From Halocaridina rubra (Eukaryota; Arthropoda; Malacostraca; Decapoda; Atyidae), in NCBI GenBank assembly GCA_037179515.1, contig JAXCGZ010021103.1, forward strand, positions 16,556-80,555: DNA of 64,000 nucleotides, in the 5' to 3' direction. Position 1 is the stretch's first letter; each line of letters begins with the position of its first letter. Made by a program: the position numbers and the translations under genes. Below, piece after piece: positions 36,105 through 47,945 of this stretch. Under the pieces are notes generated by a model. That model did no database searches. It was given only the letters and a program-made list of their open reading frames with translations, and was not told the DNA's origin.

Positions 36105-37545
36105 ATGGCCTCAGCCGCTTCTCCTGCTTCCCCCCCAGAGGGGGGAATGGAACTCGACCCCCCTCAAGAGGGGTGGACGGTTGTGGGAAAGAAGAGGCCA
36201 AGGACGGCCTCTGGCAGTAGCCATGAGAGTGCTGCTGCCCCAGTTCCCCCCCAGCCCCAAAGACTGATAGAGAGCCCATTTCCAAGTTCAAAGTTGAGGC
36301 TCCTTCCACTAAAGAGGCATATGACCTTATCAGAGAGTTGGAAGACCAACTCACCGAGCATGGCTGCAAAATAAAGCCTAATGTACAGGGTGACTTCATT
36401 ATCCAGCCAGCCTCAGCAGAAGCCGCAGAGAAGATCCGCAGCCTAAACTCACCTCACTTGATAGAGATGAACCCTGCACAAAAAATAAGAAAATACATCG
36501 TCATTGGCTTCCCTGTTGCTTGGTCAGTTGACCTGCTGACCAAGCAAACGTACATTACGGCTGCCTCACGTTGCTCCTCCAAAATAGAGGGCCAAACCGT
36601 CCCATCAAAGCAAGTTCTGGTCCACATCTGTGGTCCACCCCCTTCACAAGTAAACCTCGGCATCTGGGGCAAGTTCAACATAAGAGACTACACCCCAGAA
36701 CCCCTAAGATGTTTCCGGTGTCAAAGATTTGGGCACCACAGAAATACTTGCCATTTCCCAGAGAGATGTGGAATCTGCAGTGGGAAACACTCCACCGACC
36801 GCTGCCTTAACAAATTCAAGGCAAAAGAAGCAACAGTTGCCGAGTGCCAGAACTGCAAAGGGAACTATCACGCATGGAACAACCGCTGCCCAGAAAGGCT
36901 GAAGAGGATTCCTCAAAGAACCCCTCCTTCTGCCCCTGTCACCAATCACACCACCCCAACTTCACCCCAGCTCCTCCCCCCACCTCCAATCCTTGGCAAA
37001 TACCCCCTCCTGCCCCACTCACACCTAACCTCCCCACCCAAAACCCACCACACTACACCAACCCAGCTCCTAACACACAGATCACACCTCCTACAGCTTC
37101 CACCCCTACACCAACTCCATCCACCCCATCACACAACACTCACACTCCTACCATCCCCCCAAACAACACTCACACTCCTATCAACCCCACACACAACACT
37201 CACACCAACACCTCCACCCCATGCAACACTCAAACACACAATGCAGTCACACGCAACACCCAGAACACTCAGACCACACACACGAATATCCAGACACCTT
37301 CCTCTGCCTCCTCTTCCAAACAGCAAACCCTCTTCACAGTAAACGAGCTCACCAACCTTCTTATTCAAGCCGTACAGGCAGCCGTCCGACTTCTCGATAC
37401 CAGAGCCACCACTCAAGATGCCTACAATCAAGTCGTTGAAGTAGCCCACTCCGTTGTCGCCAACGCCCTCATCTCCAGAACCCACCAGCAGCCTCAACAA
37501 CCCACTACTCCTACCACCTCCACCTCAAATCATCAAGATGTCTAA
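36105..37545 (+). pseudogene. I-1 ORF1: gag-like protein with three CCHC knuckles
   Basis: The ATG at 36105 gives MASAASPASPPEGGMELDPP. A frameshift near 36283 moves to AYDLIRELEDQLTEHGCKI and IRKYIVIGFPVAWSVDLL, an RNA-binding-like domain. The knuckles are CFRCQRFGHHRNTC, CGICSGKHSTDRC and CQNCKGNYHAWNNRC (36710-36890). A second frameshift near 36940 leads to a long Pro/Thr/His-rich region (37000-37260) and a helical end (FTVNELTNLLIQAVQAAVRL). It stops at TAA 37543-37545. It would bind element RNA. Confidence 0.85.
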
Positions 37546-40500
37546 TCTCGGGATCCTATACTGGAACGCCCAGGGTCTCAGACACAAGGTACAACATCTT
37601 GAAGGCATAGCCAAGACTGACAACACTGATGTCATCATGGTTCAAGAAACCCTGTGCACAGAGCAATACACTCCAAAAATCTCAGGATACAATGGATTCT
37701 ACCAGCTCTGGTCTCCAGGGGAGAACAGAGGCAGCGCCACCTTCATCAGGAAAAACCTATTAGCCAAGGAAATAACCCGACCGGTCTACTGCGGCGAAGA
37801 TGTCCACGTCCTCGCTGTTAACATCCAACTTCAGGGCAGCTGCATAGATCTGTACAACATTTACAGACCACGGGATGGTAGCTTAGACCTGACTACCCTC
37901 TTCGGGCTAGCCAGTCATCATGACTTGGTAATAGGAGGCGACTTCAATGCGCACCATCCAAGATTCAGGTATGAGTGCCCCTGTGCTGCAGGCAGACACA
38001 TCATGAGCCTGCTGGATGACCAAGAAGATGTCTCCCCGCTCAACGATCATGAGCCAACACATGGCAGAGGTGGAATACTGGACCTCACCTTTGTCTCCAA
38101 TTCCCTAAAGCAGGACGCCACATGGAGAGTTCATCCCCTGGTCACAAGCGACCACTATGGGATCCATCTCACACTGCCAATTCCTGAAATCTTCCAAATC
38201 CCTGCTCCTCCCCCTCGATGGAATTTCAAGAAGGCCGACTGGGGCCGATTCCAGAAGCACCTCAGCAATTGGTTTTCAGCCTACGTACCATCTGGAGACA
38301 TCGACCAAGCAGAGGCCGAGCTAGTCAATGCCCTGCAAGCTGCAGCAAACTCCTCCATCCCCCTCTGCAAACCACAACACACCACTCACCGGGACAGATG
38401 ATACTACTGTGACAGAGTTAAAGAACTCAATCACCGGCTCAACGTCATTCGGAAAATGCACAGGAAACGTCGCACTGAAGACTCCTACCGCACTCTCCAG
38501 GCAGTCAAAGAACATGTCCATGAAGAGACTCGCAACATCAAGAGGAAAAAATGGCTAGAGTGATGATTACCTAATTGTGATTACCTAATTGTGTTTACGG
38601 GAAAGAGCCCAAAGCTCGTATCTTCCCGTCTCCTGATCGGTTCCATTTTTAGACTTAGTGTTCCACCCTAGATGCTCACACCTCTGTGGGCCAGATGTGG
38701 AGGAGCATCAACTCCTTTGCTAAAGGAAAACCTCCTAAAATCACCCCCCACAGGGATCCTAGCAGGGCAGCAGAAGAACTCACCATCAAATTCGCGGATA
38801 GAGCAAGCTCCAACCAGCTCCCCATCACCACCAGAACAACTCTTCAGGACCTCACCACTGCAAGATGGGAAGAAATAGAAGAGCCCATCAACACTGAAGA
38901 CGAAACAGATGCTCCATTCTCCCTGACTGAGCTACTAAGAGTAAGCAAAAGCTCTAAGAACACAGCCCCAGGTGCCGATAGAATCACATACACAATAATT
39001 CAAAAAATGGGGCCCCAAGGGGAGCTTGCTCTTCTCTCTCTGATCAATTCGACATACACACGAAGAATCAGATCAGCCTCATGGAACAGAGCAGACATTC
39101 AGCCCATCCCAAAACCACAGGACCCTGACAACCCTCGCCCCATCTCCCTCCTAAGCTGCCTGAGCAAGACGGCAGAAAAGATGGAACTTAACAGAGTCCG
39201 CTGGAAATGCCCACCCTTCCCAGAAAACATGTTTGCCTAAGAGCCTGGCTTAGGCACCTCAGAATGCATAGCCTCCATGCTATCATTTATCAACAACTGC
39301 CGTGGTTACATCGTTTTTCTAAACCTAGAGAAGGCCTTTGAACTAGCCAATGTGCCGGCAATACTCTCAGCTCTCGTATCCAAGCAGATCAATGGTGACC
39401 TTCTCTCGTGGATCAAGCAGAGTCTACAAAATCGTAGTGCACGAGTCAAAGTAGATGGGCACTACTCCACCTACAAAAACCACGAAAATGGGACCCCCCA
39501 AGGTGGAATCCTTAGCCCCTTCCTCCTTAATTGTCTCATGGAAAAACTCATGGACATCGCACTACCACATGGAGCCAAACTCTTCAACTATGCAGACGAC
39601 TTTGCCCTTGTCACATTAGGACACAGAAGCTCTAACAAGACACAGCGCTGCCTCACCAAGATTCACCAAGCCTCCATCTCCCTTGGAGTCAGAATCAATG
39701 CCCGCAAAACCAAGGCCCTTCCCATCCACCAGCGGAGACCAGACACTAATCTGGTCATAGATAATGAGCCTGTGGACTGGGTTACCAAACACCAATACCT
39801 GGCTGTAATCATCGACCAAAGACTAACCTTTGGACCAGAAATTCAACACTTGCGCGACAGGTGCAGCCAGCGACAAGCGGTCCTTCGTCAGATGTCGGGC
39901 CTCTACGATGGTGCATCATTTAATGTCTTCAGAACCTTCTATGTACAAGCCATACGCAGCCTCATAGACTATGCTTGTCCCACACTCTGGCTACTAACAG
40001 ACCAACAGTGGGACAAGATAGAAGTAATTCAAAACAACACCACACGTACCATGCTAGGAGCCCCCATGTGGACCAAGAGAGAAAACATCCAGATGGAATC
40101 GGGACTCATTCCACTCAAAGTCAGAGCTCAGCAAAGACTGACCCTCTTTGTGGCCAAAACCACCATTGCCCAACATAAATGCCTAGCTGACACAAATCTC
40201 CATCTAGCCCTCAATCGCCACCCCAACCACCATCCTAGAACCTGGGCAGCCAAGGTCTGCGCTAGTCTGCAAGCACTGCCAGTCAGGGAGAGCATCCTAG
40301 CCAAGATACAAGACACACCGCTTCCTGAATACAGATGCCCACCCCCATGGAATGACCAACCACTCGACATAAAGTTTGAGCTCCCTGACAACCCCAAAAG
40401 TTTGGTAAACCCGCTTGTCCTTAAAAACATATATAAGGACAAAATTCAGAGATGGAGCAGGCCAAACTCTCAAGTCTACTACACTGACAGTTCAGAAATT

Positions 40501-40626
40501 CGACGGAAAACTGGTGCCCCCGCAACATCTAGCGAAGACCCAAATGCCCTTCATGTTGCCAGCTCCATCATCAGACTAGCAACAAATTACTACATGAACA
40601 GTCTACTAAATATTATCAGACAATAA
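37538..40626 (+). pseudogene. I-1 ORF2: endonuclease, RT, shortened RNase H
   Basis: The ATG at 37538 overlaps the ORF1 stop (ATGTCTAA), as in termination-reinitiation. Endonuclease: ILYWNAQGL, MVQETL, VIGGDFNAHH and VTSDHYGI. A TGA at 38399-38401 and a TAA at 39238-39240 are in frame, and the CR1 fragment (38560-38667) lies between. The RT has ENGTPQGGILSP and the catalytic FNYADDFALV (about 39583-39612). The RNase H begins VYYTDSS and ends soon after, at NSLLNIIRQ, so most of the domain is deleted. Confidence 0.88.
38560..38667 (-). mobile_element. CR1 3'-end fragment in I-1
   Basis: It contains only the last ~100 bases of CR1 in minus orientation: two GATTACCTAATTGTG tail repeats, the 3' hairpin and the end of ORF2. 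It is flanked by CTAGA (38555-38559 and 38668-38672). Removing one copy of the duplication leaves a continuous codon series across the site (K-W-L-D-A-H-T). Confidence 0.88.
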
Positions 40627-40948
40627 CCTCCACCAAGATAACCATGCAATAACTCTCTCTCTCACCCCCAAAACAGGATTCATTTAAATTGTTTGATGTA
40701 AACTAATTATTCACAACTGAATACTTATGCTCTCCGTTATCTTTACAGTTTTGCTCAATCTCACTTGTGGGCCAATTAGGAAAGTCCGATCACCATCAAT
40801 AACAAGATTTCACCCCACCTCCTCACCAACAGGAAAGCCCATTCGCCAGCAAGAGCGAATACCATGTACACTCCAAAAAAATCTCACCCCACCTGCGGGC
40901 CACAAGGGAAGGCCCACTCACCCTCAAGGGTGAACATCCAAGAACAAA
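40627..40948 (+). promoter_or_regulatory. I-1 3' UTR with hairpin repeats
   Basis: Three related segments (about 40758-40807, 40808-40880, 40881-40940) share GGGCC or CAACAGGAAAGCCC-like starts followed by a short hairpin. The last, TCACCC-TCAA-GGGTGA (40918-40933), pairs perfectly. The element ends without a poly(A) run. Repeated stems here could be what its RT recognises; that is inference. Confidence 0.55.
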
Positions 40949-42290
40949 TCCAAGATGCTGGAAACAAGCAAATGTGATACCTATCTTCAAAAAGGGAAGG
41001 AGGGTTAAGGCTCTGAACTATAGACCAGTTTCCTTGACCAGCATAGTTTGCAAAGTTATGGAGAAACTACTAAGGAAACATATCTCTCTTCACTTGGAAT
41101 CCTTCAACTTTTTGTCAGTGAGGCAACATGGCTTCAGAGAAGGTAGATCAACAGTAACAAACTTTTTAGAATTTTATGATGAGGTAAGCCGAATCTTACA
41201 GGAAAGAGAGGGCTGGGCAGATTGCATATTTCTAGACTTCCAGAAAGCGTTTGACACTGTTCCACATGGGAGACTTATTAGGAAGCTGCAATCAATGGCT
41301 AGAATAGATGGAAATGTTTTGGAATGGATAAAAACTTACTTAGAAGGAAGGGAACAGAGGGTTAGAGTAAGACACTCAGTGTCTGAATGGAGAAGAGTTA
41401 GTAGTGGAGTTCCACAGGGTTCAGTTTTAGGGCCAATTTTGTTCCTTGTATATGTAAATGACCTACCAGAGTCAGTAAATTCATTCATGAATATGTTTGC
41501 AAATGATGCAAAGATTGTGAAGAATGTAAAAAACGAGAACAATGGTAGAGAACTTCAGGAGGATCTAAATAATCTGCATGAGTGGTCAGAAAAGTGGCTA
41601 ATGAAATTCAATACTTCAAAATGTAAGGTAATGAGAATGGGTACAAGTGCAAGAAGGCCCAAGCTTGACTACTCGGTGGCTGGAGTACAACTTCAAGAGA
41701 CAGAAAATGAGAGAGATCTAGGAGTAAACATACTGGCAGATTTGTCTCCAGAAATACATATAAATGGCATAGTAAGGGCAGCATATGCATTCTCATCAAA
41801 TGTAAGGGTAACCTTCAGGCACATGGACAAGGAAATATTCAGAAATGTTTCTTTAACCTATGTGAGGCCAAAACTGGAATATGCAGCCCCCTTTTGGAAT
41901 CCACACTTGAAAAAGCACATAGCTAAGCTTGAAAAAGTTCAAAGACATGCCACGAAACTGGTGCCAGAAATATGCAATCTCAGTTATGATGAGAGGCTGA
42001 GGGAATTAGACTTGCCACCAATCGAAGCTAGAAGATTGAGGGGGGATATGGTGACAGTCTTTAAATTCCTTCATGGTTATGATAGAGTGGATAGGGATCG
42101 ATATTTTGATATGGCAGGCTTTAGAAATAGAGGTCATAGTTTGAAGCTTCGTAAGAAAACTTCTTTGCAGGATGTAAGAAAATATTTTTTCAGTGTAAGA
42201 GTAGTTCATCATTGGAATTCGCTAAGAGAGGAGGTAGTTAATGCTATCTCAATCAATAGTTTTAAGGACTGGTATGATAAGTATCACTAA
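40949..42290 (+). pseudogene. CR1-B ORF2, RT piece
   Basis: The RT resumes at CCAAGATGCTGG (R-C-W-K-Q) and shows NYRPVSLTSIVCKVMEKLL, LDFQKAFDTVPHG and GVPQGSVLGP. The catalytic block reads FANDAKIV (41499-41516): the first of the two Asp residues is Asn. The CR1 C-terminal domain runs to the TAA at 42288-42290. The open frame has no internal stop here. Confidence 0.88.
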
Positions 42291-42363
42291 GTATAAAATG
42301 GAACCGATCAGGAGACGGGCAGACACGAGCTTTGGGCTGTTTCCCGTAAACACAATTAGGTAA

Positions 42364-42479
<116 letters not shown>

Positions 42480-43711
42480 TTACCTTATTGTGTTTACGGG
42501 AAAGAGCCCAAAGCTCGTATCTTCCCGTCTCCTGATCGCTTCCATTTTATACTTAGTGATACTTATCATACCTGTCCTTAAAACTATGGATTGAGATAGC
42601 ATTAACTACCTCCTCGCTTAGCCAATTCCAATTATCAACTACTCTTACACTGAAAAAGTATTTCCTTACATCCTGCAAAGAAGTTTTCTTACGAAGCTTC
42701 AAACTATGACCTCTAGTTATAGAGCCAGCCATATCAAAATATCGATCCCTATCCACTCTATCATAACCATGAAGGAATTTAAAGACTGTCACCATATCCC
42801 CCCTCACTCTTCTAGCTTCGAGTGATGGTAAGTCTAATTCCCTCAGCCTCTCATCATAACTGAGATTGCGTATTTCTGGCACCAGTTTCGTGGCATGTCT
42901 TTAAACTTTTTCAAGCTTAGCTATGTGCTTTTTCAAGTGTGGATTCCAAAAGGGGGCTGCATATTCCAGTTTTGGCCTCACATAGGTTACATAAATATTT
43001 CTGAACATTTCCTTGTCCATGTGCCTGAAGGCTACCCTTACATTTGATAAGAATGCATATGCTGCCCTTACTATGCCATTTATATGTATTTCTGGAGACA
43101 AATCTGCCAGTATGTTTACTCCTAGATCTCTCTCATTTTCTGTCTCTTGAAGTTGTACTCCAGCCACCGAGTAGTCAAGTTTGGGCCTTCTTGCACTTGT
43201 ACCCATTCTCATTACCTTACATTTTGAAGCATTGAATTTCATTAGCCACTTTTCTGACCACTCATGCAGATTATTTAGATCCTCCTGAAGTTCTCTACCA
43301 TTGTTCTCGTTTTTTACTTTCTTCACAATCTTTGCATCATCTGCAAACATATTCATGAATGAATTTACAGACTCTGGTAGGTCATTTACATATACAAGGA
43401 ACAAATGTGGCCCTAAAACTGAACCCTGTGGAACTCCACTACTAACTCTTCTCCATTCAGACACTGAGTGTCTTACTCTAACCCTCTGTTCCCTTCCTTC
43501 TAAGTAAGTTTTTATCCATTCCAAAACATTTCCACCTATTCTAGCCATTGATTGCAGCTTCCTAATAAGTCTCCCATGTGGAACAGTGTCAAACGCTTTC
43601 TGGAAGTCTAGGAATATGCAATCTGCCCAGCCCTCTCTTTCCTGTAAGATTTGGCTTACCTCATCATAAAATTCTAATAAGTTTGTTACTGTTGATCTAC
43701 CTTCTCTGAAG

Positions 43712-43713
<2 letters not shown>
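42480..43713 (-). mobile_element. CR1-C: CR1 3' third
   Basis: A minus-strand copy of the last 1.2 kb of CR1, from GFREGRST-like RT fingers to the 3' tail. Its 5' end stops at a (GT)n tract. The readings 43548-42901 and 42882-42553 are one frame split by TAA where the sister copies have a Gln codon (K-V-Q-R-H). The catalytic FADDAKIV is intact. It is the mirror partner of CR1-B. Confidence 0.9.

Positions 43714-43760
<47 letters not shown>
43714..43760. repeat. (GT)n between CR1-C and CR1-D
   Basis: A pure GT run of about 47 bases joins the truncated 5' end of CR1-C to the 3' tail of CR1-D (GATTACTTAATTGTG). Confidence 0.93.
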
Positions 43761-43761
<1 letters not shown>

Positions 43762-43848
43762 TTACTTAATTGTGATTACCTAATTGTGTTTACGGGAAAG
43801 AGCCCAAAGCTCGTATCTTCCCGTCTCCTGATCGGTTCCATTTTAGAC

Positions 43849-46800
43849 TTAGTGATACTTATCGTACCTGTCCTTAAAACTATGTATTGAGATAGCATTA
43901 ACTACCTCCTCGCTTAGCCAATTCCAATTATCAACTACTCTTACACTGAAAAAGTATTTCCTTACATCCTGCAAGCAAGTTTTCTTACGAAGCTTCAAAC
44001 TATGACCTCTAGTTCTAGAGCCAGCCATATCGAAATATCGATCCCTATCCACTCTATCATAACCATGAAGGAATTTAAAGACTGTCACCATATCCCCCCT
44101 TACTCTTCTAGCTTCGAGTGATGGCAAGTCTAATTCCCTCAGCCTCTCATCATAACCGAGATTGCGTATTTCTGGCACCAGTTTCGTGGCATGTCTTTGA
44201 ACTTTTTCAAGCTTAGCTATGTGCTTTTTCAAGTGCGGATTCCAAAAGGGGGCTGCATATTCCAGTTTTGGCCTCACATAGGTTACATAAATATTTCTGA
44301 ACATTTCCTTGTCCATGTGCCTGAAGGCTACCCTTACATTTGATAAGAATGCATATGCTGCCCTTACTATGCCATTTATATGTATTTCTGGAGACAAATC
44401 TGCCAGTATGTTTACTCCTAGATCTCTCTCATTTTCTGTCTCTTGAAGTTGTACTCCAGCCACCGAGTAGTCAAGCTTGGGCCTTCTTGCACTTGCACCC
44501 ATTCTCATTACCTTACATTTTGAGGTATTGAATTTCATTAGCCACTTTTCTGACCACTCATGCAGATTATTTAGATCCTCCTGAAGTTCTCTACCATTGT
44601 TCTCGTTTTTTACTTTCTTCACAATCTTTGCATCATCTGCAAACATATTCATGAATGAATTTACAGACTCTGGTAGGTCATTTACATATACAAGGAACAA
44701 AAGTGGCCCTAAAACTGAACCCTGTGGAACTCCACTACTAACTCTTCTCCATTCAGACACTGAGTGTCTTACTCTAACCCTCTGTTCCCTTCCTTCTAAG
44801 TAAGTTTTTATCCATTCCAAGACATTTCCACCTATTCTAGCCATTGATTGCAGCTTCCTAATAAGTCTCCCATGTGGAACAATGTCAAACGCTTTCTGGA
44901 AGTCTAGGAATATGCAATCTGCCCAGCCCTCTCTTTCCTGTAAGATTTGGCTTACCTCATCATAAAATTCTAATAAGTTTGTTACTGTTGATCTACCTTC
45001 TCTGAAGCCATGTTGCCTCACTGACAAAAAGTTGAAGGATTCCAAGTGAAGAGAGATATGTTTCCTTAGTAGTTTCTCCATAACTTTGCAAACTATGCTG
45101 GTCAAGGAAACTGGTCTATAGTTCAGAGCTGCATCCCTCCTTCCCTTTTTGAAGATAGGCATCACATTTGCTTGTTTCCAGCATCTTGGAATCTCCCCCG
45201 ACTCCAGTGACTCCTTAAATATGATACTTAGTGCCACTGATATTGTGTTTGCGCATTTTTTTAAGCACATGAGGGGATGTGTCATCAGGACCTGTAGCTT
45301 TATGAACATCTAAATCCATCAGCGCTCTGCATACCTCTGTGGCTGTAAGGTTGATGTTCTCTAATACCGGCCCTTGAGCTTCTATCACTGCAATCTGAGG
45401 GGGTGGGGTATTTTTTACTGTAAATACTGACTGAAACTCCTTGTTCAATTCTTTGCAGATCTCTTCATCCGTCTCAGTGATGCTTCCATCCGCTCTCTTT
45501 AGCCTTAAAACCTGTTCTTTTACCTTCAGTTTTCCTCTGATAAAGCTGTGGAAAAGCTTGGGATTTTCTTTAGCCTTCCTGGTGATGTCCCTCTCATAGT
45601 CTCTCTCTGCCTCTCTCCTTTTACTTAGGTAGTCATTTCTTGCTCTTTTGTAGGTTTGCCAGGCATTTATGTTTTTTCTCCTCCTATACCTTTTCCAGCA
45701 TTTGTCTCTCCACTCCTTAGCTCTTTTACACCCATTATCGAACCATTTCTCTCTGGCATGAATTACACCTACTTTGGTGACAGGTATGCAGCAATCTACT
45801 ATCTTCCCATATTTCTCACAAAAGATGTCATACATTTCTTGTACAGATTTTTGTAAAATAAGGTTCTCCAGTCAATAACTGCAAAAAGCTCATTCATTTT
45901 GATGGAATCTCCTTTCGGATAGTTTCTCCTCATGTCCTCAGTGCCTCTACTCTCAGGAAGAATATCTTCAATGATATACTCCATCAACAACACACAGTGG
46001 TCACTCTTTCCAATTGGTGGTTCATACTCAATTTTTTCAATATCCAACACATTATCTGTGAACACTAGATCAAGTAGTGATGGCTCATCCCCACCCCTCG
46101 CTCTTGTTGGTTCCATTACATGTTGGTGTAGGAAATTCCCTTGTACGCAATCTAGGAATCTTGCCCCGAATGAGTCCTCACCACTGTGTGGGTCAAGATT
46201 TATCCAATCTATCTCTTTATGATTAAAGTCTTCCATAATCAAAATCCTACATTTTTTTTCCTGTGCCATGTTAACAACTGAGTTTATGACTTCAATAGTC
46301 ATAGTGGTAACGCGCTGGCTTCGCATTCGCGAGGTCGAAAGATCGGTCCCCGTCCAAGACCGAGAGTTTAAGCTGTTTACTGGCAGGAACTGCTGTGGGT
46401 GGACATCACAGTGGGGGGTTGGGGCTTGTCCTGGCTGACGAATACCCATTGTAAAATGGAAATAAAGTTTATTATTATTATTATTATTATTAGTACCTAT
46501 ATGACTTTCCTCATAAACTTCAAGCCTATTTTGGTTCCTTGCTGGGTTGTATACAACAGTTATTATAATGCTCTCTGACCCAGTATTTATGCGAGCAACA
46601 AGAAATTCCTTGAACTCACTTTCTATAGCCAAGTTTATTCCTTCGACTTGAATCCTTTCACTTATGAGCAGTGCTATCCCTCCACCAGTCCTCTCAGATC
46701 TTTCAACCCTTAGTATTCTGAAACCCTTAGGAAAAACTGTGACACTGTTTATGTCCTCACTCAACTTAGTCTCTGTAATTGCTACTATATCTGCCTTACT

Positions 46801-46850
46801 GTTGTGAATCCTATCTTTTAATTCTACTGCCTTACCAGCTAATCCATCAG
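43849..46850 (-). pseudogene. CR1-D ORF2, frameshifted
   Basis: The endonuclease has TETKLSEDINS, IMEDFNHKEIDW (Glu in place of the Gly of GDFN) and KSDHCVLL. It stays in frame through the antisense SINE-A. Frameshifts near 45850 (shortened T/G run, LFYKNLYKK) and near 45255 (an extra base in a T run) follow. The RT then reads NYRPVSLTS, LDFQKAFDIVPHG, GVPQGSVLGP and FADDAKIV, ending at 43849. Confidence 0.88.
46299..46490 (+). mobile_element. SINE-A copy 3
   Basis: Plus orientation: a shortened head (TCATAGTGGTAACGCGCTGG), the core with TTTAAGCTGTTTACTGG, then the hairpin at 46446-46459, AATAAAG and a (TTA)n tail. TAG flanks both sides (46296-46298 and 46491-46493). The empty site is seen in CR1-E near 51420. 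Confidence 0.9.
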
Positions 46851-46868
46851 CATTTGTGTATAATAATC

Positions 46869-47945
46869 TTAATGAGGCCCCATTCCCTGATCTTCTGTCA
46901 TTATCTTCTTTATCTCCCCTTTGTCTGGAAGAACTCTGTAATGAAAATTTTTCTTCTCTTCTTCATTTCTTTCATCATTTAACATTCTTGCCTCTTGCAA
47001 CAAGTTTTTGATCTTTCCCATCTCTTCCTGTGTTCTGTATTGTCTAATGAACACTTCTTTGAATTCTTGAAGGTCTTTTAGACTTTTTTCTCAACAATAT
47101 TTCCCTACATGTTTCCCCTCTCTCAAAGGTTACTTTTGTTGGTCTCGGCTATCCTTCCCTCGAATATTTACCTAGTTGGTGTATGTTTACAATATCCTCA
47201 GGACCACATACTACTCCAAGCTTTCTTATCAGGTCTACAACCCTAGCTTTATTTTCTTCAAGTCTCCCCTGCCATGTTGGCTCCTGGGACTCGCTTATGC
47301 CTGAGATTACCACTGTCTTTTCCTTATCAAGTGCCTGTCTGATGAGTGGGTTTGCCCTTTCCATCACAACGTCTTTCATTTTTTCGATTACTGTCTCTTT
47401 ATAGTCAACTGTTTGTATGTTTTCCAGTGCCACCACCTTTACAGCCTCTTTTACTGCCACATTCCCCTTTAGTGCATCAGCAAAGGAAGTTTTCATGGCA
47501 TCATTTTCCATATTCAGCTCCTGGAACTCTTTTCTGAACTGTTCAATGTTTTCCTTAATCTGGACATTCCAAGCAGCAATCTCGTCTCTCTCAGAAGAGA
47601 GCAGTGAACTAACATCTAATTCCTTTAGGTTGTCATTCAGCTGTTTGTTTTTATCTTCTTGTTTAGAAAGTCTAGATTCTAGTTGACTCTTTTCCCCTTC
47701 CAGCTTCTTTATTCTTTTTTCTAGTTCCTTTCTCTCCTGCCCTTGTGCTTTATTTGCTTCCTCCAAAGATCTTATTTGCTCTCTGAGTGTTTCATTCTCT
47801 TTCATTTCTCCATCCATATTCTGAATTTTATCATCAAGGCTTATAACCATTTCCTCTAAATTCTTGATTTTCTGTTTGAGTCTCCTGATGGCTACCCCTC
47901 CTACCGACCCATGGAAGGGAGAGGTTTGAGACAGAGATGGGTCAT
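46869..47945 (-). pseudogene. CR1-D ORF1
   Basis: The ATG is at 47945-47943. A one-base loss within the first ten codons, compared with CR1-B, leads early to a TAG, after which the main frame continues from 47850. The coiled coil (LREQIRSLEEANKAQGQERK, QLESRLSKQEDKNKQLNDNL) and the RRM-like half (VVISGISESQEPTW, LGKYSREG) are clear. Further frame breaks fall near 47150 and 47090. It ends at 46869. Confidence 0.85.

Larger units (their letters stand above)
34997..40948 (+). mobile_element. I-1: RNase H-type LINE, complete but broken
   Basis: This 5.95 kb insertion is flanked by the perfect 10-bp duplication TCCAAGATGC (34987-34996 and 40949-40958), and CR1-B reads on after it. It has a 1.1 kb 5' UTR with tandem repeats, ORF1 with three CCHC knuckles, ORF2 with endonuclease, RT and a shortened RNase H, and a 3' UTR with repeated hairpins and no poly(A). 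The gag-like ORF1 and the RNase H suggest the I/Jockey-related group; the exact clade is not assigned. A CR1 3' fragment sits in ORF2. Confidence 0.88.
31300..42360 (+). mobile_element. CR1-B: nearly full-length CR1, split by I-1
   Basis: The parts are a 5' UTR (31313-32209), ORF1 (32210-33289), ORF2 in three pieces (33295-34323, 34535-34996, 40949-42290), a 3' UTR and a tail ending near 42360. A SINE-A (34324-34534) and the I-1 LINE (34997-40948, 10-bp duplication) interrupt ORF2. Its left end touches the (AC)n-rich tail of CR1-A; its right end meets an (AT)n/(GT)n block and CR1-C in the opposite direction. Confidence 0.88.
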
